A stretch of DNA of 64,000 bases from Fidelibacterota bacterium. Its GTDB lineage: Bacteria > Pseudomonadota > Alphaproteobacteria > Rhodospirillales > Rhodospirillaceae. The notes under the pieces are model-generated. The model searched no databases. It worked only from the letters and a program-made list of their open reading frames with translations, and was not told where the DNA came from. The stretch covers positions 1 to 64,000 of the forward strand of contig CANJRX010000006.1 of the NCBI GenBank assembly GCA_947476895.1, read 5' to 3'. The translations under genes were made by a program, and so were the position numbers. Shown one piece after another: positions 44,693 through 52,929 of the stretch (position 1 is its first letter; every line of letters begins with the position of its first letter).

Positions 44693-45949
44693 CTAGCGGG
44701 GACGCTTTTTTAGATCAGCGGCGTGGCGCTGTACATCGTCCATGACGCGGAGCAGGTTGCCGCCCCAGATTTTACCGATTTGCTCTTCGGTGTAGCCGCG
44801 TTTTACCAACTCAAGCGTAACGTTGAAGGTCTCGCCAGAGTTGTTCCAGCCGTCGATGCCGCCGCCGCCGTTAAAGTCCGATGCAATGCCGACGTGATCC
44901 ACGCCGATTTTCTTCACGGCATAGTCGATGTGATCGACCAGTTCCTTCACGCCGGCTTTGGGCCAGGTCTTTTGGATCTCAGCCATCTTTGCGTCATAGG
45001 CCCCTGTTTGTTCGGGCGTCATCTTCGCCCGCGCGCCCGGCTGATCAAGGCCCATGGATTTATCCAAAGTCGTGATGGCTTCAGTTTTTGCGGGCGGCAC
45101 AGCGCGCAGGTACGTATCGAAAGCGACGATCTGCACCACACCGCCATTGCGCTTGAAGCCTTCAAGAGCGGCATCACTCAAATTGCGGGGATGATCGAAC
45201 ACAGCCTTCACTGCGGAATGGCTGGCGATCACAGGTGCGGACGATGCTGCGAGAATATCGAGTGTGGATTTTTCCGATGAATGAGAGACATCGACCATGA
45301 TCCCCAGTTCGTTCAAGCGCTGTACCACCTGTTTGCCCAGCGGCGAAATGCCGTTGTGTTCAGCGGGCGGCTCATTCTTGGTTTTATCCGGCTGCGCGGA
45401 ATCGGCCAGGTCGTTGTGGCCGTTGTGCACCAAACCAAAATACCGCCCGCCGTAATCATAGAACTGATCGAGCAGGCGGATGTCCTTACCCATGGAGTAG
45501 CCGTTCTCCATGCCGATGAAGGCGATGCGCTTGCCGGCGGCGTGAATGCGGCGCGCGTCGGCGGCCGTCAGGGCCAGCTCGATCTTGTCGGGATAGAGAC
45601 CCTCAGTGAGTTTGTGGATCGCGCCGAACTTGGTAAAGGCCTCGCCCAAGGCCTTGGCATAGCCCGCCGTGTTGCGCTCGCCCTGGCCGACATAGACGAT
45701 GAAGAACGGCGCGTTCATACCGCCGCTAATCATGGTCGGCAGATGCACCTGCTGGCCGCGGGGCCCAGGCTTCATCATGTCGTAGGCGTCGGTGGAAAAA
45801 TTGAGGGGGATATCGACGTGGGTGTCGATGGTCAGGATCTTGGCCTGAATGGCTTTGGCGCGCGCCACAAGGGCAGCGTCGCTTTGCGCAAATGCTGGGG
45901 CGCTAAATAGACCAGCCAGCAGTGCGACGGCAATCAAACGCTGAAACAT
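44693..45949 (-). CDS. Membrane-dipeptidase-like (M19) exported peptidase
   Basis: This 418-residue zinc dipeptidase family protein has a signal peptide (MFQRLIAVALLAGLFSAPAFA). Metal ligands are in TIDTHVDIP, the FIGMENGYS region, DVSHSSEKS and ASHSAVKAV, with a final GIASDFNGGGG. It would cleave dipeptides in the periplasm. Length is normal for the family. Confidence 0.9.
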   Translation of the reverse strand: MFQRLIAVALLAGLFSAPAFAQSDAALVARAKAIQAKILTIDTHVDIPLNFSTDAYDMMKPGPRGQQVHLPTMISGGMNAPFFIVYVGQGERNTAGYAKALGEAFTKFGAIHKLTEGLYPDKIELALTAADARRIHAAGKRIAFIGMENGYSMGKDIRLLDQFYDYGGRYFGLVHNGHNDLADSAQPDKTKNEPPAEHNGISPLGKQVVQRLNELGIMVDVSHSSEKSTLDILAASSAPVIASHSAVKAVFDHPRNLSDAALEGFKRNGGVVQIVAFDTYLRAVPPAKTEAITTLDKSMGLDQPGARAKMTPEQTGAYDAKMAEIQKTWPKAGVKELVDHIDYAVKKIGVDHVGIASDFNGGGGIDGWNNSGETFNVTLELVKRGYTEEQIGKIWGGNLLRVMDDVQRHAADLKKRPR

Positions 45950-46028
45950 CTGAAATTCCCCGCCTAAATCCCCAGGGCGAAGACCTTATTGTCTTCACCT
46001 AGAGGCGTCAAATTCCATAAACGCGCCA

Positions 46029-46052
46029 CGTTATATCCGTTATAATATTTCG
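46029..46052 (+). promoter_or_regulatory. modA promoter with a possible molybdate-responsive operator
   Basis: A perfect TATAAT at 46041-46046 sits 28 nt upstream of the modA ATG. It overlaps two direct CGTTATA elements (46029-46035 and 46038-46044), which resemble half-sites of ModE-type boxes (CGnTATAT). No good -35 is seen. Overlap of the repeat with the -10 would suit repression by molybdate, but the match is partial. Confidence 0.4.
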
Positions 46053-46073
46053 ATGCAGTCCAGGGAGAGCGCT

Positions 46074-46844
46074 ATGCGGTGGTTCATTGTGTGCGTCGTT
46101 GTCGGTCTATGTATCGCCATCGGCGCGTCGCCGTTGCGCGCGCAAGAGGCCGGCAAACTGATCGTCTTCGCAGCCTCGAGTCTGACCGAAGCGCTGACGG
46201 ACGTGGGCAATGCCTATGCCAAGACCGGCAAACCCAAGCCGGTGTTTTCCTTTGCCGCCAGTTCAGCACTCGCACGTCAGATCGAAAACGGCGCGCCGGC
46301 GGGACTGTTTGTCTCAGCCGACGAAGAGTGGATGGATTATCTCGACCAGCGGAAACTGATCGTTCCCACCAGCCGCACATCGTTCCTGGGCAACACGCTG
46401 GTCCTGATCACGCCGGCTGATAGGCCATTGAACATCGCCATTACGATGGGCTTCGAGCTGAAACGCACGCTGGGTACGAGTAAATTAGCCATCGCCGATC
46501 CCACCGGCGTTCCGGCAGGTCGCTATGCCAAGGCGGCTTTGGAAAGCCTCGGAATTTGGCAGTCTGTCCAGGATAACGTTGTGCGCGGCGACAACGTGCG
46601 CAGCGCAATGGCTTTCGTCGAGCGCGGCGAGGCAATGGCGGGCATCGTCTATGGCACGGATGCTGCGCTCACAAAGAAAGTCGCCGTCGCCGGCACTTTT
46701 CCCGCATCCAGTTATCCGACGATCTCTTATCCGCTGGCCATCGTCACCGGTCACGACGGCGCGGCCGAACGGGCGTTCCGCGATTTCCTGCTGGGCGATG
46801 AAGCCAAGGCTATCTATCTTAAATACGGTTTCAGCGTGAGATAG
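46074..46844 (+). CDS. modA: Molybdate-binding periplasmic protein
   Basis: This 256-residue protein has a signal peptide (MRWFIVCVVVGLCIAIGASPLRA-like, shown in part) and ModA motifs: VFAASSLTEALTDVG, FAASSALARQIENGAPAGLFVSA in two parts, ADPTGVPAGRYAKAAL, GDNVRSAMAFVERGEAMAG. The ATG at 46074 follows GGGAGAG; the ATG at 46053 lacks a site. It binds molybdate or tungstate for import. It is the first gene of modABC. Confidence 0.93.
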   Translation: MRWFIVCVVVGLCIAIGASPLRAQEAGKLIVFAASSLTEALTDVGNAYAKTGKPKPVFSFAASSALARQIENGAPAGLFVSADEEWMDYLDQRKLIVPTSRTSFLGNTLVLITPADRPLNIAITMGFELKRTLGTSKLAIADPTGVPAGRYAKAALESLGIWQSVQDNVVRGDNVRSAMAFVERGEAMAGIVYGTDAALTKKVAVAGTFPASSYPTISYPLAIVTGHDGAAERAFRDFLLGDEAKAIYLKYGFSVR

Positions 46845-47543
46845 ATGTTCGAATTGTCACCAGCGGAATGGGAGGCCGTAGGTCTCAGCCTGAAAGTCGG
46901 GCTGTGGAGTACGCTGCTGAGCCTACCGCCGGGATTCTTTCTGGCTTACGTGCTGGCGCGCTTTCAGTTTCCTTTGAAAAGTCTTCTGAGCGGCGTCGTC
47001 TATATGCCGCTCGTGCTGCCGCCGGTGGTTACCGGACTCATGCTCTTGATGCTGTTCGGCACGCGCGGCCCGGCGGGCCGTTTTCTCTATGACGTCTTCG
47101 GCATCACGGTTGCCTTCCGCTGGACAGGTGCTGCGCTGGCTGCGGCTATCATGGGCTTGCCCTTGATGGTGCGCGCCATGCGCCTTTCCATTGAGGCGGT
47201 GGACACCCGCCTTGAAATAGCATCGCGCACTTTGGGTGCTGGATGGTGGCGGGCGTTCTTCACGATCACGCTGCCGCTCTCGATGCCCGGAATTATTGCG
47301 GGCGCCATTCTTTCGTTTGCGAAAAGCTTCGGCGAATTTGGCGCGACGATAACGTTCGTCTCCAACATTCCCGGCGAAACGCAGACTCTTCCCATCGCCA
47401 TCTACAGCTTCCTGCAATCACCGGACGGCGAAGGCCCGGCCGTGCGGCTGGCAATTCTGTCAGTGATCGTTTCTGTCGCGGCCATCATCGGTTCCGAGTG
47501 GATGGAACGCCGCGCCATCAGCCGCATACGGACATCAACATGA
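46845..47543 (+). CDS. modB: Molybdate ABC transporter permease
   Basis: This 232-residue protein has about five membrane segments with VYMPLVLPPVVTGLMLLML and the EAA-type loop TLGAGWWRAFFTITLPLSMPGI, followed by SFAKSFGEFGATI. It starts directly after the modA stop and overlaps modC by 4 nt. Confidence 0.94.
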   Translation: MFELSPAEWEAVGLSLKVGLWSTLLSLPPGFFLAYVLARFQFPLKSLLSGVVYMPLVLPPVVTGLMLLMLFGTRGPAGRFLYDVFGITVAFRWTGAALAAAIMGLPLMVRAMRLSIEAVDTRLEIASRTLGAGWWRAFFTITLPLSMPGIIAGAILSFAKSFGEFGATITFVSNIPGETQTLPIAIYSFLQSPDGEGPAVRLAILSVIVSVAAIIGSEWMERRAISRIRTST

Positions 47544-48181
47544 GCTTTGATGTCGATGTGGAACTGCGTCGCGGGGACTTCGCACTGGCTGTCGCCTTTC
47601 AAGCCAGCACGGGGCTGACAGCATTGTTCGGGCCTTCAGGCGCAGGCAAGACGTCCGTTCTCAACATGATTGCCGGCGTTCTAAAACCCGCGCGCGGACG
47701 TATCGCCGTGGACGGTCAGGTGTTGTTTGATTCTGTAGCGGGCGTCAACTTAAAGCCCGAGCATCGCAAGGTCGGCTACATCTTCCAGGATGCGCGTCTG
47801 TTTCCGCATCTCTCGGTGCGCGACAATCTTCTGTATGGCTATAAGCTCACGGGCGCTGCGGGACGTTACGCCGCACCCGATCACATCATCGAGGTGCTGG
47901 GTATTGGCGCGTTACTGGAACGTCAGCCCGGATCACTTTCAGGCGGCGAGCAACAGCGTGTGGCCGTCGGCCGCGCCATTCTCACAAGCCCGCGTCTTTT
48001 ATTGATGGATGAGCCGCTCGCGTCCTTGGATGACGCGCGCAAACAGGAAATCCTGCCCTATATCGAGCAGCTTCGAGACGACGTGAAAATTCCGATTTTG
48101 TACGTGACACATACACGCGCCGAAGTTGACCGCCTGGCAGCCGCGGTCATCGGTATCGAGAACGGCCGCGTTACGTCGTAA
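47540..48181 (+). CDS. modC: Molybdate ABC transporter ATP-binding protein (short form)
   Basis: This 213-residue ATPase has Walker A GPSGAGKTS, LSGGEQQRV, Walker B LLMDEPLASLD and the switch His in YVTHTRAEV. It ends soon after the nucleotide-binding domain and so lacks the C-terminal TOBE/Mop molybdate-sensing domain of the roughly 350-residue E. coli ModC. The ATG is fixed by its overlap with the modB stop. Regulation by molybdate would have to occur elsewhere. Confidence 0.93.
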   Translation: MSFDVDVELRRGDFALAVAFQASTGLTALFGPSGAGKTSVLNMIAGVLKPARGRIAVDGQVLFDSVAGVNLKPEHRKVGYIFQDARLFPHLSVRDNLLYGYKLTGAAGRYAAPDHIIEVLGIGALLERQPGSLSGGEQQRVAVGRAILTSPRLLLMDEPLASLDDARKQEILPYIEQLRDDVKIPILYVTHTRAEVDRLAAAVIGIENGRVTS

Positions 48182-48184
48182 CGC

Positions 48185-48373
48185 TTAGGCTTCTCTCGGC
48201 TCAGTCAGGCGTTTGATTTCCGAAATCAGGGCTGCGACCGGCAGCTCATGATCGTCCTGCAAACTTCCCGTAAAGATTTTAGAACGGGACTGGGGACGCG
48301 TTTCGGATGCACGGCGTACGACGCGGGTCGCAGCAAAACTGCGGCTGCGCGCGGGTTGGGGCAAGTGCGGCAT
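48185..48373 (-). CDS. Small hypothetical protein
   Basis: This 62-residue protein begins MPHLPQPARSRSF and ends LISEIKRLTEPREA. The ATG has a strong ribosome site (GGAGGG about 3-8 nt upstream). The first half is basic and disordered, and the last 20 residues form a possible helix. No family is recognised. It is convergent with modC. Confidence 0.5.
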   Translation of the reverse strand: MPHLPQPARSRSFAATRVVRRASETRPQSRSKIFTGSLQDDHELPVAALISEIKRLTEPREA

Positions 48374-48447
48374 TGTCCCTCCAATTGATCTGGGCTGTGG
48401 GCTGTCTATCCCAAACACAGATCGACGGACTTTGTTCCGCGGGAGGA

Positions 48448-48867
48448 TTACTTTTTGCGGCTGGCCAGAAGAGCTTTGGCTTCAGCTTCGTCGATAATCA
48501 CGATGCGCTCGATGGTGCACTGGCTGGCAATCGGGCTGCGGAAAACGCGTACAACATCCTGGCGGCACAGCTGGCTTATGGATGTGGCCGACGAGAAATT
48601 GTCGGCGTCTACAAGTCCTGGGCACTCATGAGTCAGGTCGATGCGCCGGTAGGGCGTGGAGCCCAGCGTGCGCAGAACAATGGTTTTGTCATCGATGATC
48701 CGGCTGTCGTCGATCTGACGGATGGGCACGCAGGTTTCGACGTTGCCGCCGTCATCGTCCTCAGCACCGTAAGCCACGCCATAGGTTACGGGCGCACCGC
48801 CGGCCAAAACCGCAAAAACGGTGCCGATCAGGGCCGCAGCAAGCTGGCGGTTAAGCGTCCGAATCAT
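48448..48867 (-). CDS. DUF6491-like secreted protein
   Basis: This 139-residue protein has a signal peptide (MIRTLNRQLAAALIGTVFAV, cleavage after YGA or nearby). A small domain with spaced Cys (ETCVPIRQID, THECPGL, QLCRQDVV, SQCTIERI) resembles DUF6491, a family of unknown function in proteobacteria. The cysteines may form disulfides. A similar-sized small gene lies downstream. Confidence 0.7.
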   Translation of the reverse strand: MIRTLNRQLAAALIGTVFAVLAGGAPVTYGVAYGAEDDDGGNVETCVPIRQIDDSRIIDDKTIVLRTLGSTPYRRIDLTHECPGLVDADNFSSATSISQLCRQDVVRVFRSPIASQCTIERIVIIDEAEAKALLASRKK

Positions 48868-49031
48868 ACCCTCTCCTCAGTGCGCGCCGCCCGTTTTTGG
48901 CGGTTCTTATGGCTTTTCAGGAGATCCCCTCAGCCTGAAAGCCTCGTTGGCCGGCTCCAGTATTCTTCCAGAATCAGCTTACCTTTGAGTTTACGACTGC
49001 AATTGGGGCAATTTTTTGTTGAGGAGGGCCG

Positions 49032-50336
49032 TTACAAGCCCGGCGCAGCGGGGGTTTCGCTGCTGTATTTCATCCAGCTACAGCCCGTGGGGGGCTGTTG
49101 GGGGCCTAAGCCCTGGGTCATGAGCTGTAATACCCGCTCGTCATTGTCGTAGGCGGTATGGGCCACCTGGGGCGAGGCAATGGACGTCACGGCCAGGGAC
49201 ACCTGCCTGGCCACGGACACCACGACGTTGGTTGTCGCCGCACACAGGCGTGAATCCATGAAATCCGACGTGAAGCTTTGCGGAATCGTGTAGCTCAAGA
49301 TGTCGTTGGGATCACTGAAGGCGACGATCGAGATGCTCTTGAACCAGCGGTCTTTGATCTTTGGCGCTGATGGGCCGCAATAGGCCGCGCCCTGTTTAGC
49401 CACGACCGGCGGCGGCTCGCCCATTTGCAAAAGCGGCAACTGGTTGGCTAGCATAAATAGCGTCACGTCCTTATCGCGCAGCGAATCCAGGGCCTGCATA
49501 CCAGAGCGGGCTTTCAGATCGTTGCTCAAGGAATCGCGCAAGGTGCCCAGGGCCTGCATGCTGTCGAGCGCCACGCGGCTGCCCAAGCTGTGGGTCGAGA
49601 TCATAATGTCATCACTTTGGATGACGTTGCGTTTGGTGTCGCGCCAGCTGCACGCTTCGCGTCCTGAATCGGGATAATCCGACCATGCGCCGCGGCCCAC
49701 CCAGCACAGGGCTTGCAACATGCTGCCGCGAATGATGTCGCCCTTCGAGCCGTTGTAGGCCAGGGGATCTGTAAAGCTGTTGATCAGGCTTTTGAGGGAC
49801 TTGTTCAACTCGGCGCGTTCTTTGGCTGAAATGCCATAGTCGTCGAAGGCGATCTGTTTACGTTCAGCGTCCAGCAGCTCGGCCCAGGTCAGCTCGAAGG
49901 TCAGGAGCTCGGAGCCCTTGGTATTGTAAAAGCGCGAGATTTTAAGGGACCCCAAGGCAACGCCCGGCGCTGTGGTTTTGGCATCAGGGGGCGCCTGTAG
50001 GGCGATGGATTTGACGACGGGGTCGATGGCATCGAGACCAAGGTGGGTGGCGAGGTTACGCTGCAAACGCTCGGAATAGCCGGGCTGCTGCGCGCCGATG
50101 CCGTGCACGATGATCAGGCGCGTGGTCTTGGGCTTTTCCGCTGTCGCATTGGCAAAGCCCGCGGCGACGCCTGGAAACCCTGGGCCGGTCACTTCGCAAA
50201 AGCTGCTCTCAGGCGTTGGCTTTTGCTCGGCCTTCTCCATGATGGCCTTGGTCACGCCCTTGCCGATGCTGCTGCAGCCGCCGAGCAGAAGGGCCGCGGC
50301 GGCGAGGGGAAGCAGGTATTTGACTGGATGAGGCAA
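49032..50336 (-). CDS. Lipoprotein with alpha/beta-hydrolase-like domain
   Basis: This 434-residue protein has a lipoprotein signal with lipobox LLGGC (Cys21 if the TTG at 50336 is used, 7 nt from GAGAAG). That start gives a normal signal length; an ATG at 50396 would add 20 non-hydrophobic residues. The body has a hydrolase-like oxyanion segment (RLIIVHGIGAQQPGYS) and a nucleophile elbow in STHSLGSRVALDSM, where the residue before His is Thr instead of Gly. A cell-envelope lipase or esterase is likely; the substrate is unknown. Confidence 0.75.
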   Translation of the reverse strand: MPHPVKYLLPLAAAALLLGGCSSIGKGVTKAIMEKAEQKPTPESSFCEVTGPGFPGVAAGFANATAEKPKTTRLIIVHGIGAQQPGYSERLQRNLATHLGLDAIDPVVKSIALQAPPDAKTTAPGVALGSLKISRFYNTKGSELLTFELTWAELLDAERKQIAFDDYGISAKERAELNKSLKSLINSFTDPLAYNGSKGDIIRGSMLQALCWVGRGAWSDYPDSGREACSWRDTKRNVIQSDDIMISTHSLGSRVALDSMQALGTLRDSLSNDLKARSGMQALDSLRDKDVTLFMLANQLPLLQMGEPPPVVAKQGAAYCGPSAPKIKDRWFKSISIVAFSDPNDILSYTIPQSFTSDFMDSRLCAATTNVVVSVARQVSLAVTSIASPQVAHTAYDNDERVLQLMTQGLGPQQPPTGCSWMKYSSETPAAPGL

Positions 50337-50512
50337 TGGATTACTTCTCGCGAGGGAAGGATACCTTACCGAGATAACGCCCGGTTTCACCATCATAACG
50401 CTTCAGAGCGAGAAAGGGTCGAGGGCACCCCCTTAAAAATGCATTTTCCGCACGTTGCGCGCAGCCCTTGGCTGGGGCATCCTGCCAACGCCTTATGTTC
50501 AGGGGACGGTTC

Positions 50513-50977
50513 ATGAAAAAATCCACGTTTGTTGTCGCTGCATTCGCTTTGGCCGCTCAGGTCGTGACCCCCGCTTTCGCCGGGAGCTATGACTTCAACC
50601 CCGCACTTGGCCCGCAGCGCACCGCCGCACCGGCTGCCATGGGCTATTTCCGCCTGCCTTTGCACGCCGGAGCCAAGGATAGCGCCCAGCCGCGCGCCGG
50701 CTTCATGATCACCTCGCCGCAGACCTATCGGGTCGGCCAAACCTTCTCGCGCATCGGCGCCCCTGGCATGGTCGATATTGGTTTTACCGGACGTGATCTC
50801 TCGACGCCGTGGACGGCGACGCTCAACGTCAGCAATACCGTCGCCTGGGCGCAGAACCCGGACGCATTGCCCAAAAACACGCACTACCTGTTTGAAAGCG
50901 GGCTGTCATGGGTCGTCGTCGGCGTAATTTCAGCCGGCATCATCGGCGGCATCTATGCGTTGAGCGACAAGAAATAA
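50513..50977 (+). CDS. Secreted hypothetical protein with C-terminal membrane segment
   Basis: This 154-residue protein has a signal peptide (MKKSTFVVAAFALAAQVV, ending in PAFA). Its central domain is beta-rich (GFMITSPQTYRVGQTFSRIG), and the C-terminal hydrophobic helix WVVVGVISAGIIGGIYAL is followed by a short Lys tail. The ATG at 50513 is chosen because it begins the signal peptide. I do not recognise the family. It lies between the divergent lipoprotein gene and the convergent glycosyltransferase fusion. Confidence 0.7.
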   Translation: MKKSTFVVAAFALAAQVVTPAFAGSYDFNPALGPQRTAAPAAMGYFRLPLHAGAKDSAQPRAGFMITSPQTYRVGQTFSRIGAPGMVDIGFTGRDLSTPWTATLNVSNTVAWAQNPDALPKNTHYLFESGLSWVVVGVISAGIIGGIYALSDKK

Positions 50978-50987
50978 ACTAACCGCT

Positions 50988-52874
50988 CTAGACGTCTTCC
51001 GCGCCTTGGCGGCGCGCCATGATCTCATCGAAGCGCTGATAGGTGGCGTGACCCTCAGTGCTGATGCCGTGGCCGCTTAAGACGATCCAAATCGTCTTGA
51101 AGATGATTTTCAGGTCTAGCCAAAAACTCAAGTTGTTCATGTACCAGACGTCCTTGGCAAACTTGTCTTCCCAGGTGATCGCGTTGCGGCCATTGACCTG
51201 CGCCCAGCCCGTAATGCCCGGCAGCACATCGTGACGCTTATGCTGCTCGGCGGTGTAGTAGGGCATGTATTCCTGCAACAGTGGGCGTGGGCCCACCAAG
51301 CTCATGTCGCCCTTCAGCACATTGAGGAGTTGCGGCACTTCATCCAGTGACACGCGCCGCAGAAATATCCCGAACGGCGTCAGCCGAATGCCGTCCGGCA
51401 ACAGCGCGCCGCTCGCATCCTTGGCGTTGGTCATCGTGCGGAATTTATAAACCCGGAATGGCTTGCCCTTCAGTCCAGGGCGCAACTGCGTGAACAAGAC
51501 CGGTCCGCCCATTTTGATCTGAATGGCAATCGCCAAAACCAGAAGCGCCGGTGACAGAACGATCAATGCGCTGAGCGATGCAACGAAATCAAAAATGCGT
51601 TTGGCGCGTAACGTGCGGCGGCGCAAGACCGCGTGGCGCGGATCGGCGGCGACACTTTCTTCAATCAAGCTGCGCACTTTCGATGTCACGCGGTCGAGGT
51701 TGAATCGCCCGGCCGCCAACGCTGCCGCCTGTTGATTAGCGCGCCGAAGGCCGTCGCCGTCCTTCAGGAAATCCACCAGATCGCGCGCCGCGGCAGCTGT
51801 GTCGTTTGTGGGCAACGCCAGACCCGCGCTGCGGCCTTCGATCAAATCGCGCTGCCATCCCGGCGCCGCCAGGATGACCGGGCGTGACGCTGCCAGCGCG
51901 TCGAAAAACAAACTCGAAGATGTGTTGCCGACGAAGGCGGCGGCCGCAGCACTCAACAGTGGTGCCATATCACGGCGCAACAATGGCTTTAGAAACCACA
52001 CGCTTTTGTTCAGCAAGCCCAGCTCTTGCGCGCGGGCTTCCAGTTTGCTGCGCGCAGGGCCGTCGCCGCACAACGCAAAATTCACAAGAGGTCCACCCAC
52101 GGTATCCATGTGGTTTTGCACAGCCGCGGCCAGATCGAGCAGCGGCGCAAGATCGTTGGCCGCATTCATGCTGCCGCCCGCGACCACGAGCATGCCTTGG
52201 GCGAGATCAGGATAAGCTGTCAGGGCCGGCGCGCTCGATCCGGGTTGGGACGCGAACAACGTGGTGTCGCAGCCCGGCGCGCTGACGTGGATTTTGGACT
52301 CTCGGATACCTTCCGCGACCAACGCGGTCTGCATATCGGGTGAGAGCGTTACGATTTGGCGGGCTACCCGCGCCGCCAGTTTGAACTTTGCACGCGCGAA
52401 CCAGGCCGCGGCGCGTTGTCCGAAGGATGCGCTGGCCCGCGTACGCGCGGGCATGCCATCGCGCGCTTCCACCAGTAAGGGAATGCCGCGCACAGCGCAG
52501 AACAGCATCAGGAGAGGCAGGGTCGCGAGCGGCCGGTCGGTGGCGAAAACCGCGTCCACGTTTTCAAATTGCCAGATGCGCCAGAACGCCCCGCGCGCGA
52601 AGACGCCCTCAATCTCCGGCGACATTGCGTAACCCAAACGGGCGCGCGTTCCAGCCGGCATGGCGGTGATGCTGAAGTCTTCGTTACCCGTTTCATCGTT
52701 CAGCGCCGCCGACGTCGTGAGGATGCTGACGCGATGTCCGCCGCGCACAAATTGGCGGGCTAAGTCAAAGCTGCGGCTTGCTCCGGGGCTATCGGTCCGG
52801 CGGAACAGCGGATCCAGCACAAGAATATGCAGTTTGCCGGGTCCGTCAGCGGCAGAAGGAGGAGCAGCGTTCAT
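50988..52874 (-). CDS. Fused GT4 glycosyltransferase and monotopic phosphoglycosyl transferase
   Basis: This 628-residue protein joins two enzymes. Residues 14-400 are a GT-B GT4-type glycosyltransferase (LHILVLDPLFRR, GVRESK-like sugar-binding region, FFDALAASRPVIL). Residues about 424-605 are a bacterial sugar transferase of the PglC/WcaJ type, with a re-entrant helix (427-455), KFRTM and the catalytic Asp-Glu pair D511-E512 in SLDEVPQLLNVL. The last enzyme starts a glycan on undecaprenyl phosphate; the first would add the next sugar. Fused forms of this type are known, so the order and linkage are the interesting points. Next to it is a polytopic glycosyltransferase-like protein. Confidence 0.88.
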   Translation of the reverse strand: MNAAPPSAADGPGKLHILVLDPLFRRTDSPGASRSFDLARQFVRGGHRVSILTTSAALNDETGNEDFSITAMPAGTRARLGYAMSPEIEGVFARGAFWRIWQFENVDAVFATDRPLATLPLLMLFCAVRGIPLLVEARDGMPARTRASASFGQRAAAWFARAKFKLAARVARQIVTLSPDMQTALVAEGIRESKIHVSAPGCDTTLFASQPGSSAPALTAYPDLAQGMLVVAGGSMNAANDLAPLLDLAAAVQNHMDTVGGPLVNFALCGDGPARSKLEARAQELGLLNKSVWFLKPLLRRDMAPLLSAAAAAFVGNTSSSLFFDALAASRPVILAAPGWQRDLIEGRSAGLALPTNDTAAAARDLVDFLKDGDGLRRANQQAAALAAGRFNLDRVTSKVRSLIEESVAADPRHAVLRRRTLRAKRIFDFVASLSALIVLSPALLVLAIAIQIKMGGPVLFTQLRPGLKGKPFRVYKFRTMTNAKDASGALLPDGIRLTPFGIFLRRVSLDEVPQLLNVLKGDMSLVGPRPLLQEYMPYYTAEQHKRHDVLPGITGWAQVNGRNAITWEDKFAKDVWYMNNLSFWLDLKIIFKTIWIVLSGHGISTEGHATYQRFDEIMARRQGAEDV

Positions 52875-52929
52875 ACGATGCGTTTATACAGTCCGTATCT
52901 GGCGCGTGCCAGCGTTTACGCCGGTGTTA

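Noticed and set aside
48307-49152. Open frame of 281 residues on the plus strand
   Set aside because: Covers two minus-strand genes with signal peptide and good ribosome site respectively; composition is shadow-like.
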